Shown here piece by piece: positions 47,966-56,269 of a DNA stretch of 64,000 bases. Made by a program: the position numbers and the translations under genes. The stretch comes from Pseudomonas sp. MM213. Lineage in GTDB: Bacteria; Pseudomonadota; Gammaproteobacteria; Pseudomonadales; Pseudomonadaceae. The stretch spans positions 5,828,001-5,892,000 of the forward strand of contig NZ_CP081943.1 in assembly GCF_020423045.1 (NCBI RefSeq), in the 5' to 3' direction. Below the pieces are notes generated by a model. It ran no database searches, had not been told where the DNA came from, and worked only from the letters and a program-made list of their open reading frames with translations. Numbering within the stretch: position 1 is the stretch's first letter; the number at the start of each line of letters is the position of its first letter.

Positions 47966-49774
47966 TCAAGCGCCGCCGACCTGCGGTTGAATCAACGCCA
48001 GCAGAGTCCACCCCGCCGAAGGCTTCAACGCACTGTCCGGCGTCGCCACATGCACCCATCCGCTGTCATCGCGAGCGAACAGCAATGTCGCGCGTTCCCC
48101 ATGCAGCGTCCTGTAATCCTCCCAGCCGAACCCCTCCGTCAGAGTTGTGCTGTACAGCTCGGCCCCCTGGTGCAGCAGATTAGCCAGTTTGTTGTAGGTC
48201 AGTTCCTCATTGCCCAGCAAACGCCCGCGATGTTCATGGCTGGCGCGGTGCTTGTCAGTGCGATGGCTTTCCTGACCACTGGCGAGACCAAACAGTCGCT
48301 GATGGCCGAAATCGTGTCGAAAACGCATCGACGCCAACGCATTCAATTCGCCGGACGGCGACAATGTCAGCAAATGCCCAAGCCCGACCAGATCCAGATG
48401 AGCATCGGCATGCTGCGACGCCGGGTTACCAAAGTACGTCGGCAAACCGTCCATGCGCGCCGCGCGAATATTCTCCCAGCTCGAATCCGTCAGCAGCACT
48501 CGACAGCCCAGCTGTTGCAGGGCTTTGCCCAAGGTACGTGCCGGGGCGTTGGCGCCGACGATCAGAAAGCCGCTGGGCGCCGGTTCGGCGACTTTCAGCA
48601 AGCGCGCCAATGGCCGGGCCGTGGCACTTTGCAGCACCACCGTGCCGATGATCACCGCAAACGTCAGCGGCACCAGCAGCAACGCGCCTTCGAGTCCGGC
48701 CTCATTCAGGCGAACGGCGAAAATCGCCGAAACCGCCGCCGCCACGATTCCGCGAGGTGCGATCCACGACAGCAGCGCCCGCTCGCGCCAGCTCAAACTC
48801 GAGCCCGCCGTGGAAAGCATCACGTTCAATGGCCGTGCAATGAACTGAATGATCAGCAGCAGAATCAGCACCAGCGGCCCGAGGCCGATCAAGGCGTTCA
48901 GATCGAGTCGCGCCGCCAGCAAAATGAACAGCCCGGAGATCAGCAGCACGCTGAGGTTCTCCTTGAAGTGCAAGATGTCCCGCACATCCACGTCCTTCAT
49001 GTTGGCCAGCCAGATCCCCATCAAGGTCACGGCCAGCAAACCGGATTCGTGCATGACTTGATTGGCGGTAATGAAAATCCCCAGTACCGCCGCCAACGCC
49101 GCCAGGTTGTGCAGGTATTCCGGCAACCATTGGCGCCGAATGATCGTGCCGAGCACCCAGCCGCCGGCAATCCCGAATGCGGTGCCGCACAGAATCACTC
49201 CGCCGAAGGTCAGCAGGCTTTGGCTCAAGCCGTCATCTGACGTACGGGCGATGATGAAGCTGTAGACCACCACGGCGAGGAGGGCGCCGATCGGGTCGAT
49301 GACGATGCCTTCCCAGCGCAGGATGTTGGCAATCGAGGCTTTGGGGCGTACCACGCGCAGCATCGGTACGATGACCGTGGGCCCGGTGACCAGCGTCAGG
49401 CTGCCGAACAGTATCGCGAGCGACCAGTCGAAACCCAGCAGCCAATGCGTGGCGACAGCAATGACCACCCAGGTCGAGATCGCGCCAATCGTCACCAGCC
49501 GGCGTACGACGCTGCCGATTTCGCGCCACTCCGAGAGGTGCAGCGTCAGGCTGCCTTCAAACAGAATCAGCGCCACCGCCAGCGACACCAGTGGCATTAA
49601 AAGTGGGCCGAACATTTCCTGTGGGTCGAGCCAGCCCAGGATCGGACCGACCAGAATCCCGCTCAGCAACAGAAACAGGATCGCCGGCAATTTCAGTCGC
49701 CACGCCAGCCACTGACACCCCAGTGCCGCCGCACCAATACCGCCAAAAGCCAACAGAATCTGTTGCTCGTTCAT
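47966..49774 (-). CDS. Na+/H+ (or K+/H+) antiporter, CPA1/NhaP type with RCK-like domain
   Basis: A 602-residue protein. Residues ~1-400 hold about twelve membrane helices with transport motifs SLAVALILFEGSLTLHLSEW, TLVTGPTVIVPMLRVV, EGIVIDPIGALLAVVVY and WIAPRGIVAAAVSAIFAVRL. After ~410 comes a soluble Rossmann-like domain (SGFLIVGANAPARTLGKALQ, RMDGLPTYFGNPA) resembling TrkA-N/RCK, followed by a further ~100 residues. It acts in pH and cation homeostasis. Monocistronic, divergent from xerD. Confidence 0.9.
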   Translation of the reverse strand: MNEQQILLAFGGIGAAALGCQWLAWRLKLPAILFLLLSGILVGPILGWLDPQEMFGPLLMPLVSLAVALILFEGSLTLHLSEWREIGSVVRRLVTIGAISTWVVIAVATHWLLGFDWSLAILFGSLTLVTGPTVIVPMLRVVRPKASIANILRWEGIVIDPIGALLAVVVYSFIIARTSDDGLSQSLLTFGGVILCGTAFGIAGGWVLGTIIRRQWLPEYLHNLAALAAVLGIFITANQVMHESGLLAVTLMGIWLANMKDVDVRDILHFKENLSVLLISGLFILLAARLDLNALIGLGPLVLILLLIIQFIARPLNVMLSTAGSSLSWRERALLSWIAPRGIVAAAVSAIFAVRLNEAGLEGALLLVPLTFAVIIGTVVLQSATARPLARLLKVAEPAPSGFLIVGANAPARTLGKALQQLGCRVLLTDSSWENIRAARMDGLPTYFGNPASQHADAHLDLVGLGHLLTLSPSGELNALASMRFRHDFGHQRLFGLASGQESHRTDKHRASHEHRGRLLGNEELTYNKLANLLHQGAELYSTTLTEGFGWEDYRTLHGERATLLFARDDSGWVHVATPDSALKPSAGWTLLALIQPQVGGA

Positions 49775-49881
49775 TGAGTCTTCCTGTTCCTTGAAGTAGC
49801 GGGCTATGAAAGACTAGCGGTGGTTTTTACTGTTCACCTTTTTTTCGCGCGCAGTCTCAAGACTGCATGTTTCGAGTGCCC

Positions 49882-50778
49882 ATGCCTGCCATCGATCATC
49901 CACTGATAGACCAATTCCTCGACGCGTTATGGCTGGAGAAAGGCCTTTCCGACAACACTCGCGATGCCTATCGCAGTGACCTGGCCTTGTTCAATGGCTG
50001 GCTGCAGGAGAAGGGGCTGGAGTTGATCAACGCCGGTCGGGAGTTGATTCTCGATCACCTGGCCTGGCGTCTGGAACAGAACTACAAACCCCGTTCCACT
50101 GCGCGATTTCTCTCGGGTGTGCGTGGCTTTTATCGCTATCTGTTGCGGGAAAAGTTGATCGCGGTCGATCCGACGTTACGCGTTGATATGCCTCAACTCG
50201 GTAGGCCGTTGCCAAAATCCTTGTCGGAAGCCGATGTGGAAGCACTGCTGAAGGCGCCGGATCTGAGTGAAGCGATCGGCCAGCGTGACCGCGCCATGCT
50301 CGAAGTGCTGTACGCCTGCGGTTTGCGGGTGACGGAACTGATCAGCCTGACGCTGGAGCAGGTCAACCTGCGCCAGGGCGTGCTGCGGGTGATGGGCAAG
50401 GGCAGCAAGGAGCGGCTGGTGCCGATGGGCGAGGAGGCGATTGTCTGGGTCGAGCGTTACATGCGCGACGCCCGTGGCGAGCTGCTCGGCGGGCGTCCCA
50501 GTGATGTACTGTTCCCCAGTCAGCGTGGCGAGCAGATGACGCGCCAGACCTTCTGGCACCGTATCAAGCATCAGGCCAAGGTCGCCGGGATCGGCAAATC
50601 GCTGTCGCCGCACACTTTGCGCCATGCCTTCGCCACGCACCTGCTCAACCACGGCGCGGATTTGCGAGTGGTGCAGATGCTGCTCGGCCATAGCGACCTG
50701 TCGACCACTCAGATCTACACCCATGTCGCCCGGGCACGCTTGCAGGACCTGCACGCCAAACACCACCCGCGCGGATGA
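49882..50778 (+). CDS. xerD: Site-specific tyrosine recombinase
   Basis: XerD, with XerC and FtsK, resolves chromosome dimers at dif. The 298-residue protein starts at the ATG at 49882 (MPAIDHPLIDQFLDAL). The N-terminal SAM-like domain contains ALWLEKGLSDNTRDAYRSDL. The catalytic domain has Arg in LYACGLRVTELISL, Lys in GKGSKERLVPMG, HTLRHAFATHLLNHGADL (His/Arg) and LLGHSDLSTTQIYTHV with the Tyr nucleophile. No dif site is nearby, and no mobile-element genes flank it, so it is the chromosomal housekeeping gene. Confidence 0.97.
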   Translation: MPAIDHPLIDQFLDALWLEKGLSDNTRDAYRSDLALFNGWLQEKGLELINAGRELILDHLAWRLEQNYKPRSTARFLSGVRGFYRYLLREKLIAVDPTLRVDMPQLGRPLPKSLSEADVEALLKAPDLSEAIGQRDRAMLEVLYACGLRVTELISLTLEQVNLRQGVLRVMGKGSKERLVPMGEEAIVWVERYMRDARGELLGGRPSDVLFPSQRGEQMTRQTFWHRIKHQAKVAGIGKSLSPHTLRHAFATHLLNHGADLRVVQMLLGHSDLSTTQIYTHVARARLQDLHAKHHPRG

Positions 50779-50802
50779 TCACATTCCCTGCTGCGCGATC
50801 CC

Positions 50803-50910
50803 TGTAGGAGCGAAGCTTGCTCGCGAAGAACGTCAACGATAACGCGTGCTGTCTGGATGAACGTGTTGTCCTGACCTCCTTCGCGAGCAAGCTTCGCTCC
50901 TACAGGGATC
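50803..50910. repeat. REP doublet, GCGAAGCTTGCTCGC type
   Basis: TGTAGGAGCGAAGCTTGCTC (50803 on) and TCGCGAGCAAGCTTCGCTCC (50881 on) form the arms. The spacer CGTCAACGATAACGCG...GCTGTCTG is nearly identical to that of the REPIN at 55188. Confidence 0.9.
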
Positions 50911-51051
50911 GCGGTGTTGTCTTGTCACCCCACATTCGGCCACACAGCCCTTATGTGGTAGGCTTTGTCGGTTTGTACGATGGGCGGTTATGACCCGGTG
51001 TTTCGGCACGGGCGTTCTGGTCGTCCCATTTGTCCGCCTTCAGGAGTTCTC

Positions 51052-51783
51052 ATGCGTCTGACCCAGATTTTCGCCGCCGCAGCCATTGCGTTGGTCAGCA
51101 CCCTTGCCGTCGCCGATGACGCGGCCGACAAAGCCATTCGTAAGAGCCTGGAAACCCTCCAGCTCGAAGTGCCGGTAGAAAGCATTTCCGCCAGTCCGCT
51201 GCCGGGCCTGTATGAAGTCAAACTGCAGGGCAGCCGCGTGCTGTATGCCAGTGCCGACGGCCAATACGTGGTTCAGGGCTACATGTTTCAGCTCAAGGAC
51301 GGCAAGCCGGTCAACCTGACCGAAAAAGCCGAACGCCTGGGCATTTCCAAGCTGGTCAACGCCATTCCTGTTGCGGAAACCGTGGTCTACCCGGCCATCG
51401 GCGAAACCAAATCGCACATCACCGTGTTTACCGACACCACCTGCCCGTACTGCCACAAACTGCATGCCGAAGTGCCTGAGCTGAACAAGCGCGGCATCGA
51501 AGTGCGCTACGTCGCGTTCCCACGCCAGGGCCTGGGCTCGCCGGGTGACGAACAGCTGCAAGCGGTCTGGTGCTCGAAAGACAAGAAAGCGGCCATGGAC
51601 AAAATGGTCGACGGCAAGGAAATCAAGGCCGCCAAGTGCGATAACCCGGTTTCCAAACAGTTCGCCCTCGGTCAGTCGATTGGCGTGAACGGCACACCGG
51701 CCATCGTTTTGGCCGACGGTCAGGTCATTCCGGGCTACCAGCCTGCGCCACAAGTCGCCAAACTGGCGCTGGGCGCGAAGTAA
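51052..51783 (+). CDS. dsbC: Periplasmic thiol:disulfide isomerase
   Basis: DsbC rearranges wrong disulfides in the periplasm and is kept reduced by DsbD. The 243-residue protein starts at the ATG at 51052 after AGGAG. A signal peptide ends STLAVA. The N-terminal dimerisation domain spans ~25-85. The thioredoxin domain has the active site TDTTCPYCHKLHAEVPELN and cis-Pro loop GVNGTPAIVLADG. A second cysteine pair (VWCSKDK, AKCDNPV) matches the structural disulfide of DsbC. Confidence 0.97.
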   Translation: MRLTQIFAAAAIALVSTLAVADDAADKAIRKSLETLQLEVPVESISASPLPGLYEVKLQGSRVLYASADGQYVVQGYMFQLKDGKPVNLTEKAERLGISKLVNAIPVAETVVYPAIGETKSHITVFTDTTCPYCHKLHAEVPELNKRGIEVRYVAFPRQGLGSPGDEQLQAVWCSKDKKAAMDKMVDGKEIKAAKCDNPVSKQFALGQSIGVNGTPAIVLADGQVIPGYQPAPQVAKLALGAK

Positions 51784-51815
51784 ATTCGCATCGTCACGGC
51801 CAGCCTTTGACGATC

Positions 51816-51903
51816 ATGGTCCGGCGGCAACATTTGCCGGGCCATTAATAGAGAGCCGCGAGCATGCGGCTGTTTTCACGGCCGGCCTTGAGTCGGCCGT
51901 TTT
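51816..51903 (+). terminator. Three successive hairpins between dsbC and hom
   Basis: Stems are ATGGTCCGGC/GCCGGGCCAT (51816-51845), AGCCGC/GCGGCT followed by GTTTT (51854-51876), and ACGGCCG/CGGCCGT followed by TTT (51878-51903). The second and third are terminator-like, and the last ends 15 bases before the hom start codon. They may simply end dsbC transcription, or attenuate hom-thrC. Confidence 0.55.
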
Positions 51904-51917
51904 ATGGGGAGTTCACA

Positions 51918-53222
51918 GTGAAACCGGTCAAAGTAGGCATCTGTGGGTTAGGGACCGTCGGTGGCGGTACCTTCAACGTACTTCAGCGCAACGCCGAGGA
52001 AATTGCTCGTCGTGCCGGGCGTGGAATCGAAGTGGCACAAATTGCCATTCGCACGCCAAAGCCTCAGTTCCAAACGACCGGTATTGCGATTACCAACGAT
52101 GTCTTCGAAGTGGCCACGAACCCTGAGATCGACATCGTTATAGAGCTGATGGGCGGCTACACCGTTGCCCGCGAGCTGGTACTCAAGGCCATCGAGAATG
52201 GCAAGCATGTGGTCACCGCGAACAAGGCGCTTATCGCCGTTCACGGCAATGAAATTTTCGCCAAGGCTCGCGAGAAGGGCGTGATCGTTGCGTTCGAAGC
52301 GGCCGTGGCCGGTGGCATTCCGGTGATCAAGGCGATCCGTGAAGGCCTGTCCGCCAACCGGATTAACTGGGTCGCCGGCATCATCAACGGCACCGGCAAC
52401 TTCATCCTCACCGAGATGCGCGAGAAGGGTCGCACCTTCGAAGACGTACTCGCCGAGGCGCAGGCCCTGGGTTACGCCGAAGCCGATCCGACCTTCGACG
52501 TTGAAGGCATCGACGCGGCCCACAAGCTGACGATCCTGGCCTCCATCGCGTTCGGCATTCCGCTGCAATTCGACAAGGCCTACACCGAAGGCATCACCAA
52601 GCTGACCACGGCTGACGTGAACTACGCCGAAGCGCTGGGCTATCGCATCAAGCACCTGGGCGTCGCTCGCAGCACGGCGGCTGGCATCGAGTTGCGCGTG
52701 CACCCGACGCTGATCCCGGCCGATCGCCTGATCGCCAACGTCAACGGCGTGATGAACGCGGTGATGGTCAACGGTGACGCTGCCGGTTCGACCCTGTTCT
52801 ACGGTGCCGGTGCCGGCATGGAGCCGACCGCTTCGTCGGTGATCGCCGACCTGGTAGATGTGGTTCGCGCCATGACTTCCGATCCGGAAAACCGCGTGCC
52901 GCACCTGGCCTTCCAGCCGGATTCGCTGTCGGCTCATCCGATCCTGCCGATCGAAGCCTGCGAAAGCGCCTACTACCTGCGCATTCAGGCCAAGGACCAT
53001 CCGGGCGTGCTGGCTCAGGTTGCGAGCATCCTGTCGGAGCGCGGCATCAACATCGAATCGATCATGCAGAAAGAAGTCGAAGAGCATGACGGCCTGGTGC
53101 CGATGATCCTGCTGACCCACCGTGTGCTGGAACAGCACATGAACGACGCGATTGCCGCCCTCGAAGCCCTCACGGGCGTGGTCGGTCCGGTCGTACGGAT
53201 CCGCGTCGAGCACCTGAACTAA
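51918..53222 (+). CDS. hom: Homoserine dehydrogenase
   Basis: Reduces aspartate semialdehyde to homoserine in threonine and methionine synthesis. The 434-residue protein uses the GTG at 51918 (VKPVKVGICGLGTVGGGTF), giving the correct Rossmann start. Domains: NAD(P)-binding (~1-130), catalytic (VAGIINGTGNFILTEM, TFDVEGIDAAHKL), and a C-terminal ACT domain from ~350 (YYLRIQAKDHPGVLAQVASI) for threonine feedback. thrC follows 66 bases later, and the two form an operon. Confidence 0.97.
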   Translation: MKPVKVGICGLGTVGGGTFNVLQRNAEEIARRAGRGIEVAQIAIRTPKPQFQTTGIAITNDVFEVATNPEIDIVIELMGGYTVARELVLKAIENGKHVVTANKALIAVHGNEIFAKAREKGVIVAFEAAVAGGIPVIKAIREGLSANRINWVAGIINGTGNFILTEMREKGRTFEDVLAEAQALGYAEADPTFDVEGIDAAHKLTILASIAFGIPLQFDKAYTEGITKLTTADVNYAEALGYRIKHLGVARSTAAGIELRVHPTLIPADRLIANVNGVMNAVMVNGDAAGSTLFYGAGAGMEPTASSVIADLVDVVRAMTSDPENRVPHLAFQPDSLSAHPILPIEACESAYYLRIQAKDHPGVLAQVASILSERGINIESIMQKEVEEHDGLVPMILLTHRVLEQHMNDAIAALEALTGVVGPVVRIRVEHLN

Positions 53223-53288
53223 GCCGTTATCGTTCACCGGGCCTGCGTGCGGGCCCGGGTTTGCGAACACTGTCCATTGGAGTCAGTC

Positions 53289-54698
53289 ATGCGTTATATC
53301 AGCACCCGCGGCCAGGCACCGGCCCTGAATTTCGAAGACGTCCTGCTGGCCGGTCTGGCCACTGACGGCGGTCTGTACGTCCCGGAAAACCTGCCACGTT
53401 TCACCCAGGAAGAAATCGCTTCCTGGGCCGGCCTGCCATATCACGAGCTGGCATTCCGGGTGATGCGCCCGTTCGTTACCGGCAGCATTCCTGATGCCGA
53501 TTTCAAAAAGATTCTTGAAGAAACCTACGGCGTGTTCTCGCACAACGCCGTGGCACCGTTGCGTCAACTGAACGGCAATGAGTGGGTGCTGGAGCTGTTC
53601 CACGGCCCGACCCTGGCGTTCAAGGACTTCGCCCTGCAACTGCTCGGTCGCCTGCTCGATTACGTGCTGGAAAAACGCGGTGAGCGCGTGGTGATCGTCG
53701 GCGCCACTTCCGGTGATACCGGTTCGGCCGCCATCGAAGGCTGCAAACACTGCGAAAACGTCGACATCTTCATCCTGCACCCGCACAACCGCGTGTCTGA
53801 AGTGCAGCGTCGGCAGATGACCACGATCTTCGGCGAGAACATCCACAACATCGCTATCGAAGGCAACTTCGATGACTGCCAGGAAATGGTCAAGGCGAGC
53901 TTCGCCGACCAAAGCTTCCTCAAGGGCACGCGTCTGGTGGCGGTGAACTCGATCAACTGGGCGCGGATCATGGCCCAGATCGTCTACTACTTCCACGCAG
54001 CCCTGCAACTGGGCGGCCCGGCGCGTTCGGTGTCGTTCTCGGTGCCGACCGGTAACTTCGGCGACATCTTCGCCGGTTACCTGGCGCGCAACATGGGCCT
54101 GCCGATCAATCAGTTGATCGTCGCCACCAACCGCAACGACATCCTGCACCGCTTCATGAGCGGCAATCAGTACGTCAAGGAAACCCTGCACGCCACGCTG
54201 TCGCCGTCGATGGACATCATGGTGTCGTCGAACTTCGAGCGTCTGCTGTTCGACCTGCACGGTCGCAACGGCGCGGCGATTGCCGGGTTGATGGATTCGT
54301 TCAAGCAGGGCGGCGGTTTCAGCGTTGAACAGGAGCGTTGGACCGAAGCGCGCAAGCTGTTCGATTCGCTGGCTGTGGATGATGCGCAAACCTGCGAAAC
54401 GATTGCTGAGGTTTACGAGCAGACGGGTGAGTTGCTGGATCCGCATACGGCTATCGGTGTGAAGGCTGCGCGTGAATGCCGTCGTAGTCTGGATATTCCT
54501 ATGGTTATTCTCGGGACTGCCCATCCGGTTAAATTCCCGGATGCGGTTGAGAAGGCGGGTGTGGGTAAAGCGCTGGAGTTGCCTGTTCACCTTGCCGATC
54601 TGTTTGAGCGGGATGAGCGTTGCACGGTGTTGCCGAATGACCTTAAGGCTGTACAGGCGTTTGTCAGTCAGCATGGGAATCGTGGGAAGCCGTTGTAA
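53289..54698 (+). CDS. thrC: Threonine synthase
   Basis: PLP enzyme converting O-phosphohomoserine to threonine. The 469-residue protein starts at the ATG at 53289 (MRYISTRGQAPALNFEDVLL). The PLP lysine is in HGPTLAFKDFALQLLG, and phosphate binding and substrate loops are VGATSGDTGSAAIEG and SVPTGNFGDIFAGYLARN. It is the long proteobacterial/fungal type. Codon use in the last ~80 codons shifts toward more GTT/GGT-type codons, but the reading frame is intact. Confidence 0.97.
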   Translation: MRYISTRGQAPALNFEDVLLAGLATDGGLYVPENLPRFTQEEIASWAGLPYHELAFRVMRPFVTGSIPDADFKKILEETYGVFSHNAVAPLRQLNGNEWVLELFHGPTLAFKDFALQLLGRLLDYVLEKRGERVVIVGATSGDTGSAAIEGCKHCENVDIFILHPHNRVSEVQRRQMTTIFGENIHNIAIEGNFDDCQEMVKASFADQSFLKGTRLVAVNSINWARIMAQIVYYFHAALQLGGPARSVSFSVPTGNFGDIFAGYLARNMGLPINQLIVATNRNDILHRFMSGNQYVKETLHATLSPSMDIMVSSNFERLLFDLHGRNGAAIAGLMDSFKQGGGFSVEQERWTEARKLFDSLAVDDAQTCETIAEVYEQTGELLDPHTAIGVKAARECRRSLDIPMVILGTAHPVKFPDAVEKAGVGKALELPVHLADLFERDERCTVLPNDLKAVQAFVSQHGNRGKPL

Positions 54699-54736
54699 TC
54701 GGTTGGGGGGCATATCCGTTGCTGCGGTAACGGCCA

Positions 54737-54961
54737 CTATTGGTTTCGCTCTTACAGCGAGTCACTTTCGAAAAGCGCGAAAGTAACCAAAGCGCTTTTG
54801 CCCCTTTCGTTCGGTGCCTCGCTAATGCTCGGCATGCCCTCGCTCCGGTCCTGCTCCGTGGGCCCGCCGCCATCGGCCATCCATGGCCGGGGGCGGCTAC
54901 CGCGGCATCCCTGCCGCGGTGCCCACTGCGCAGAACCTCCACTCGGCCTCTCGAGGGGGCG
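54737..54961 (+). repeat. Structured repeat element, copy A
   Basis: From CTATTGGTTTCGC to CCTCTCGAGGGGGCG. Foldable parts in order: CGCT-cttac-AGCG (54747-54759); ACTTTCG (54764-54770) with CGAAAGT (54778-54784), whose seven-base loop AAAAGCG is complementary to CGCTTTT (54793-54799), i.e. a pseudoknot; GGCCAT-cc-ATGGCC (54875-54888); ACCGCGGCA-tccc-TGCCGCGGT (54899-54920). Copy B has the same architecture with compensatory substitutions. Confidence 0.85.
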
Positions 54962-55070
54962 ACTACCGCCACAGCCGCCGAGGCGGCCTGAAAGCCGACC
55001 TGGCTCTTTGGTCGACCGCATTATCTTTCTCTGCTGCACTCACTCATTCCGGACATGTACACCGCTCCCC

Positions 55071-55162
55071 TGTAGGAGCCGGCTTGCTGGCGATAGCGGT
55101 GGGTCAGTCGACGCATTTATTGACTGAACGGACGCTATCGCCAGCAAGCCGGCTCCTACAGG
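55071..55162. repeat. REP doublet, CCGGCTTGCTGG type
   Basis: TGTAGGAGCCGGCTTGCTGG (55071 on) and CCAGCAAGCCGGCTCCTACA (ending 55160). The spacer GGGTCAGTCGAC...TTATTGA resembles that of the REPIN at 1739. Confidence 0.9.
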
Positions 55163-55187
55163 GATTGGGTTCACACAGTTCGAAATT

Positions 55188-55288
55188 GTAGGAGCCAGCT
55201 TGCTGGCGATGGGCGTCAACGATAACGCGGGCTGTCTGAATCAACGCGTCGTCCAAACGCTTTTCGCCGGCAAGCCGGCTCCTACAGG
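55188..55288. repeat. REP doublet, second in the thrC downstream island
   Basis: TGTAGGAGCCAGCTTGCTGG (55188 on) and CGCCGGCAAGCCGGCTCCTA (ending about 55287). The spacer CGTCAACGATAACGCGGGCTG matches that of the element at 50803. Confidence 0.9.
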
Positions 55289-55366
55289 AAATCGCGTACG
55301 CTTTTGCTTCTCACCACTCATCAGGCCGAGCGTTAGCTCGCCTTCCGCTTTTGATCTTGAGGTACA

Positions 55367-55588
55367 CGCCCCCTCGAGAGGCCGAGTGGAGGTTCTGCGC
55401 AGTGGGCAACCCGGCATGGATGCCGGGTTAGCCGCCCCCGGCCAGGGATGGCCGATGGCGGCGGGCCCACGGAGCAGGACCGGAGCGAGGGTATGCCGAG
55501 CCACAGCGAGGCACCGAACGAAAGGGGCAAGAGCCCTTGGTTACTTGGGGCTCTTCCAAGTGACTCGCCGTAAGGGCGAAACCAATAG
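55367..55588 (-). repeat. Structured repeat element, copy B (inverted)
   Basis: Reverse-strand homologue of copy A. Equivalent helices on plus coordinates: CGCC/GGCG (55566-55578); ACTTGG/CCAAGT (55543-55561) whose loop GGCTCTT (55549-55555) pairs with AAGAGCC (55529-55535); GGCCA/TGGCC (55440-55453); AACCCGGCA/TGCCGGGTT (55408-55429). Unpaired stretches are nearly identical to copy A. Confidence 0.85.
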
Positions 55589-55810
55589 CCGCCCTCACCG
55601 AAGAACCGGATATTCACCCAATCCCAATCCCAATCCACCACCAAAACCCAGGCCATACACAAACCTGTCATCTACCCCATGCATGCTCTACCCACCAGAG
55701 ACGCCGACGCGCCTGCACCTGGAATCCAGAACTTTCTTCTCGGGCCAATGGTCACTTAATGTGAACACGCCCCAGGCACTTTGTTTTCGGACTATTGAGT
55801 GGTGATCGAG

Positions 55811-56098
55811 ATGGAAAGTATCAATCTATTGCTCGGTGAGGCTCTGAGCCCGTACCAGGTAACGTTGACCCCCTCGGGCGCTCACGGCGAATGCCTGGTG
55901 ACACTGAAGGGCACGACCGGCGCCATCGTGGTCGAGCGGGAGTTCAATCAGGCCCAACTGACCGACAAACGTCTGCTCACGGATGTGGTCGACGGCTTGC
56001 ATCGCGATCTGATGATTGCCGAAGGACGCCTGGAACCCTGCGTTATCGCGGCATTGCGCAATGCTGCACAGGACAAGGTCGTGGCCAGCCGTAATTGA
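55811..56098 (+). CDS. DUF3509 family small protein
   Basis: A 95-residue soluble protein, MESINLLLGEALSPYQVTLT...REFNQAQLTDKRLLTDVVDG, a pattern I recognise as the Pseudomonas-restricted DUF3509 family of unknown function. I used the ATG at 55811; GTG codons at 55799 and 55802 are in frame but less likely. It is monocistronic, with two hairpins downstream. Confidence 0.85.
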   Translation: MESINLLLGEALSPYQVTLTPSGAHGECLVTLKGTTGAIVVEREFNQAQLTDKRLLTDVVDGLHRDLMIAEGRLEPCVIAALRNAAQDKVVASRN

Positions 56099-56195
56099 AT
56101 TGTCTTTTGTGGGAACCTTCCCGGGCCAAGGTAAGTCAGAGCATGTAACAGCAGGATCAAGCATTGTGCTCCGGTGCTTGTAGTCGTGCTGCCAC

Positions 56196-56257
56196 TGGTC
56201 TTTTTTTAGACCACGTTTAACCCCGAGATGTCTCCCCACTTCTCGGGGTTTCTTTTT
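56196..56257 (+). terminator. Tandem hairpins ending the DUF3509 transcription unit
   Basis: TGGTCT-tttttt-AGACCA at 56196-56213, then AACCCCGAGA (56219-56228) with TCTCGGGGTT (56241-56250) followed by TCTTTTT. The second is a good intrinsic terminator. The convergent gene at 56270 ends just beyond it. Confidence 0.85.
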
Positions 56258-56269
56258 GCCCGCGATTTG

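Larger units (their letters stand above)
54699..55810. other. 1.1-kb gene-free repeat island between thrC and the DUF3509 gene
   Basis: This stretch contains no convincing gene. It holds two inverted copies of a ~220-base structured element (54737-54961 and 55367-55588) and two REP doublets between them. Open frames across it follow the repeated element and are likely spurious. The remaining sequence (55600-55800) is AC-rich and shows nothing recognisable except the region just before the DUF3509 gene. Confidence 0.8.

Noticed and set aside
49882..50778. Integrase of a genomic island
   Set aside because: The protein is XerD-like over its full length, in its usual place beside dsbC and hom. 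No attachment repeats or mobile genes flank it.
54752..55671. Open frames in the thrC downstream island giving similar peptides (SFGASL..., SCSVGPPPSAI...) in both copies
   Set aside because: The similarity follows from the repeated DNA. Base changes between the copies preserve pairing rather than protein sequence, so a structured element explains them better than a gene.
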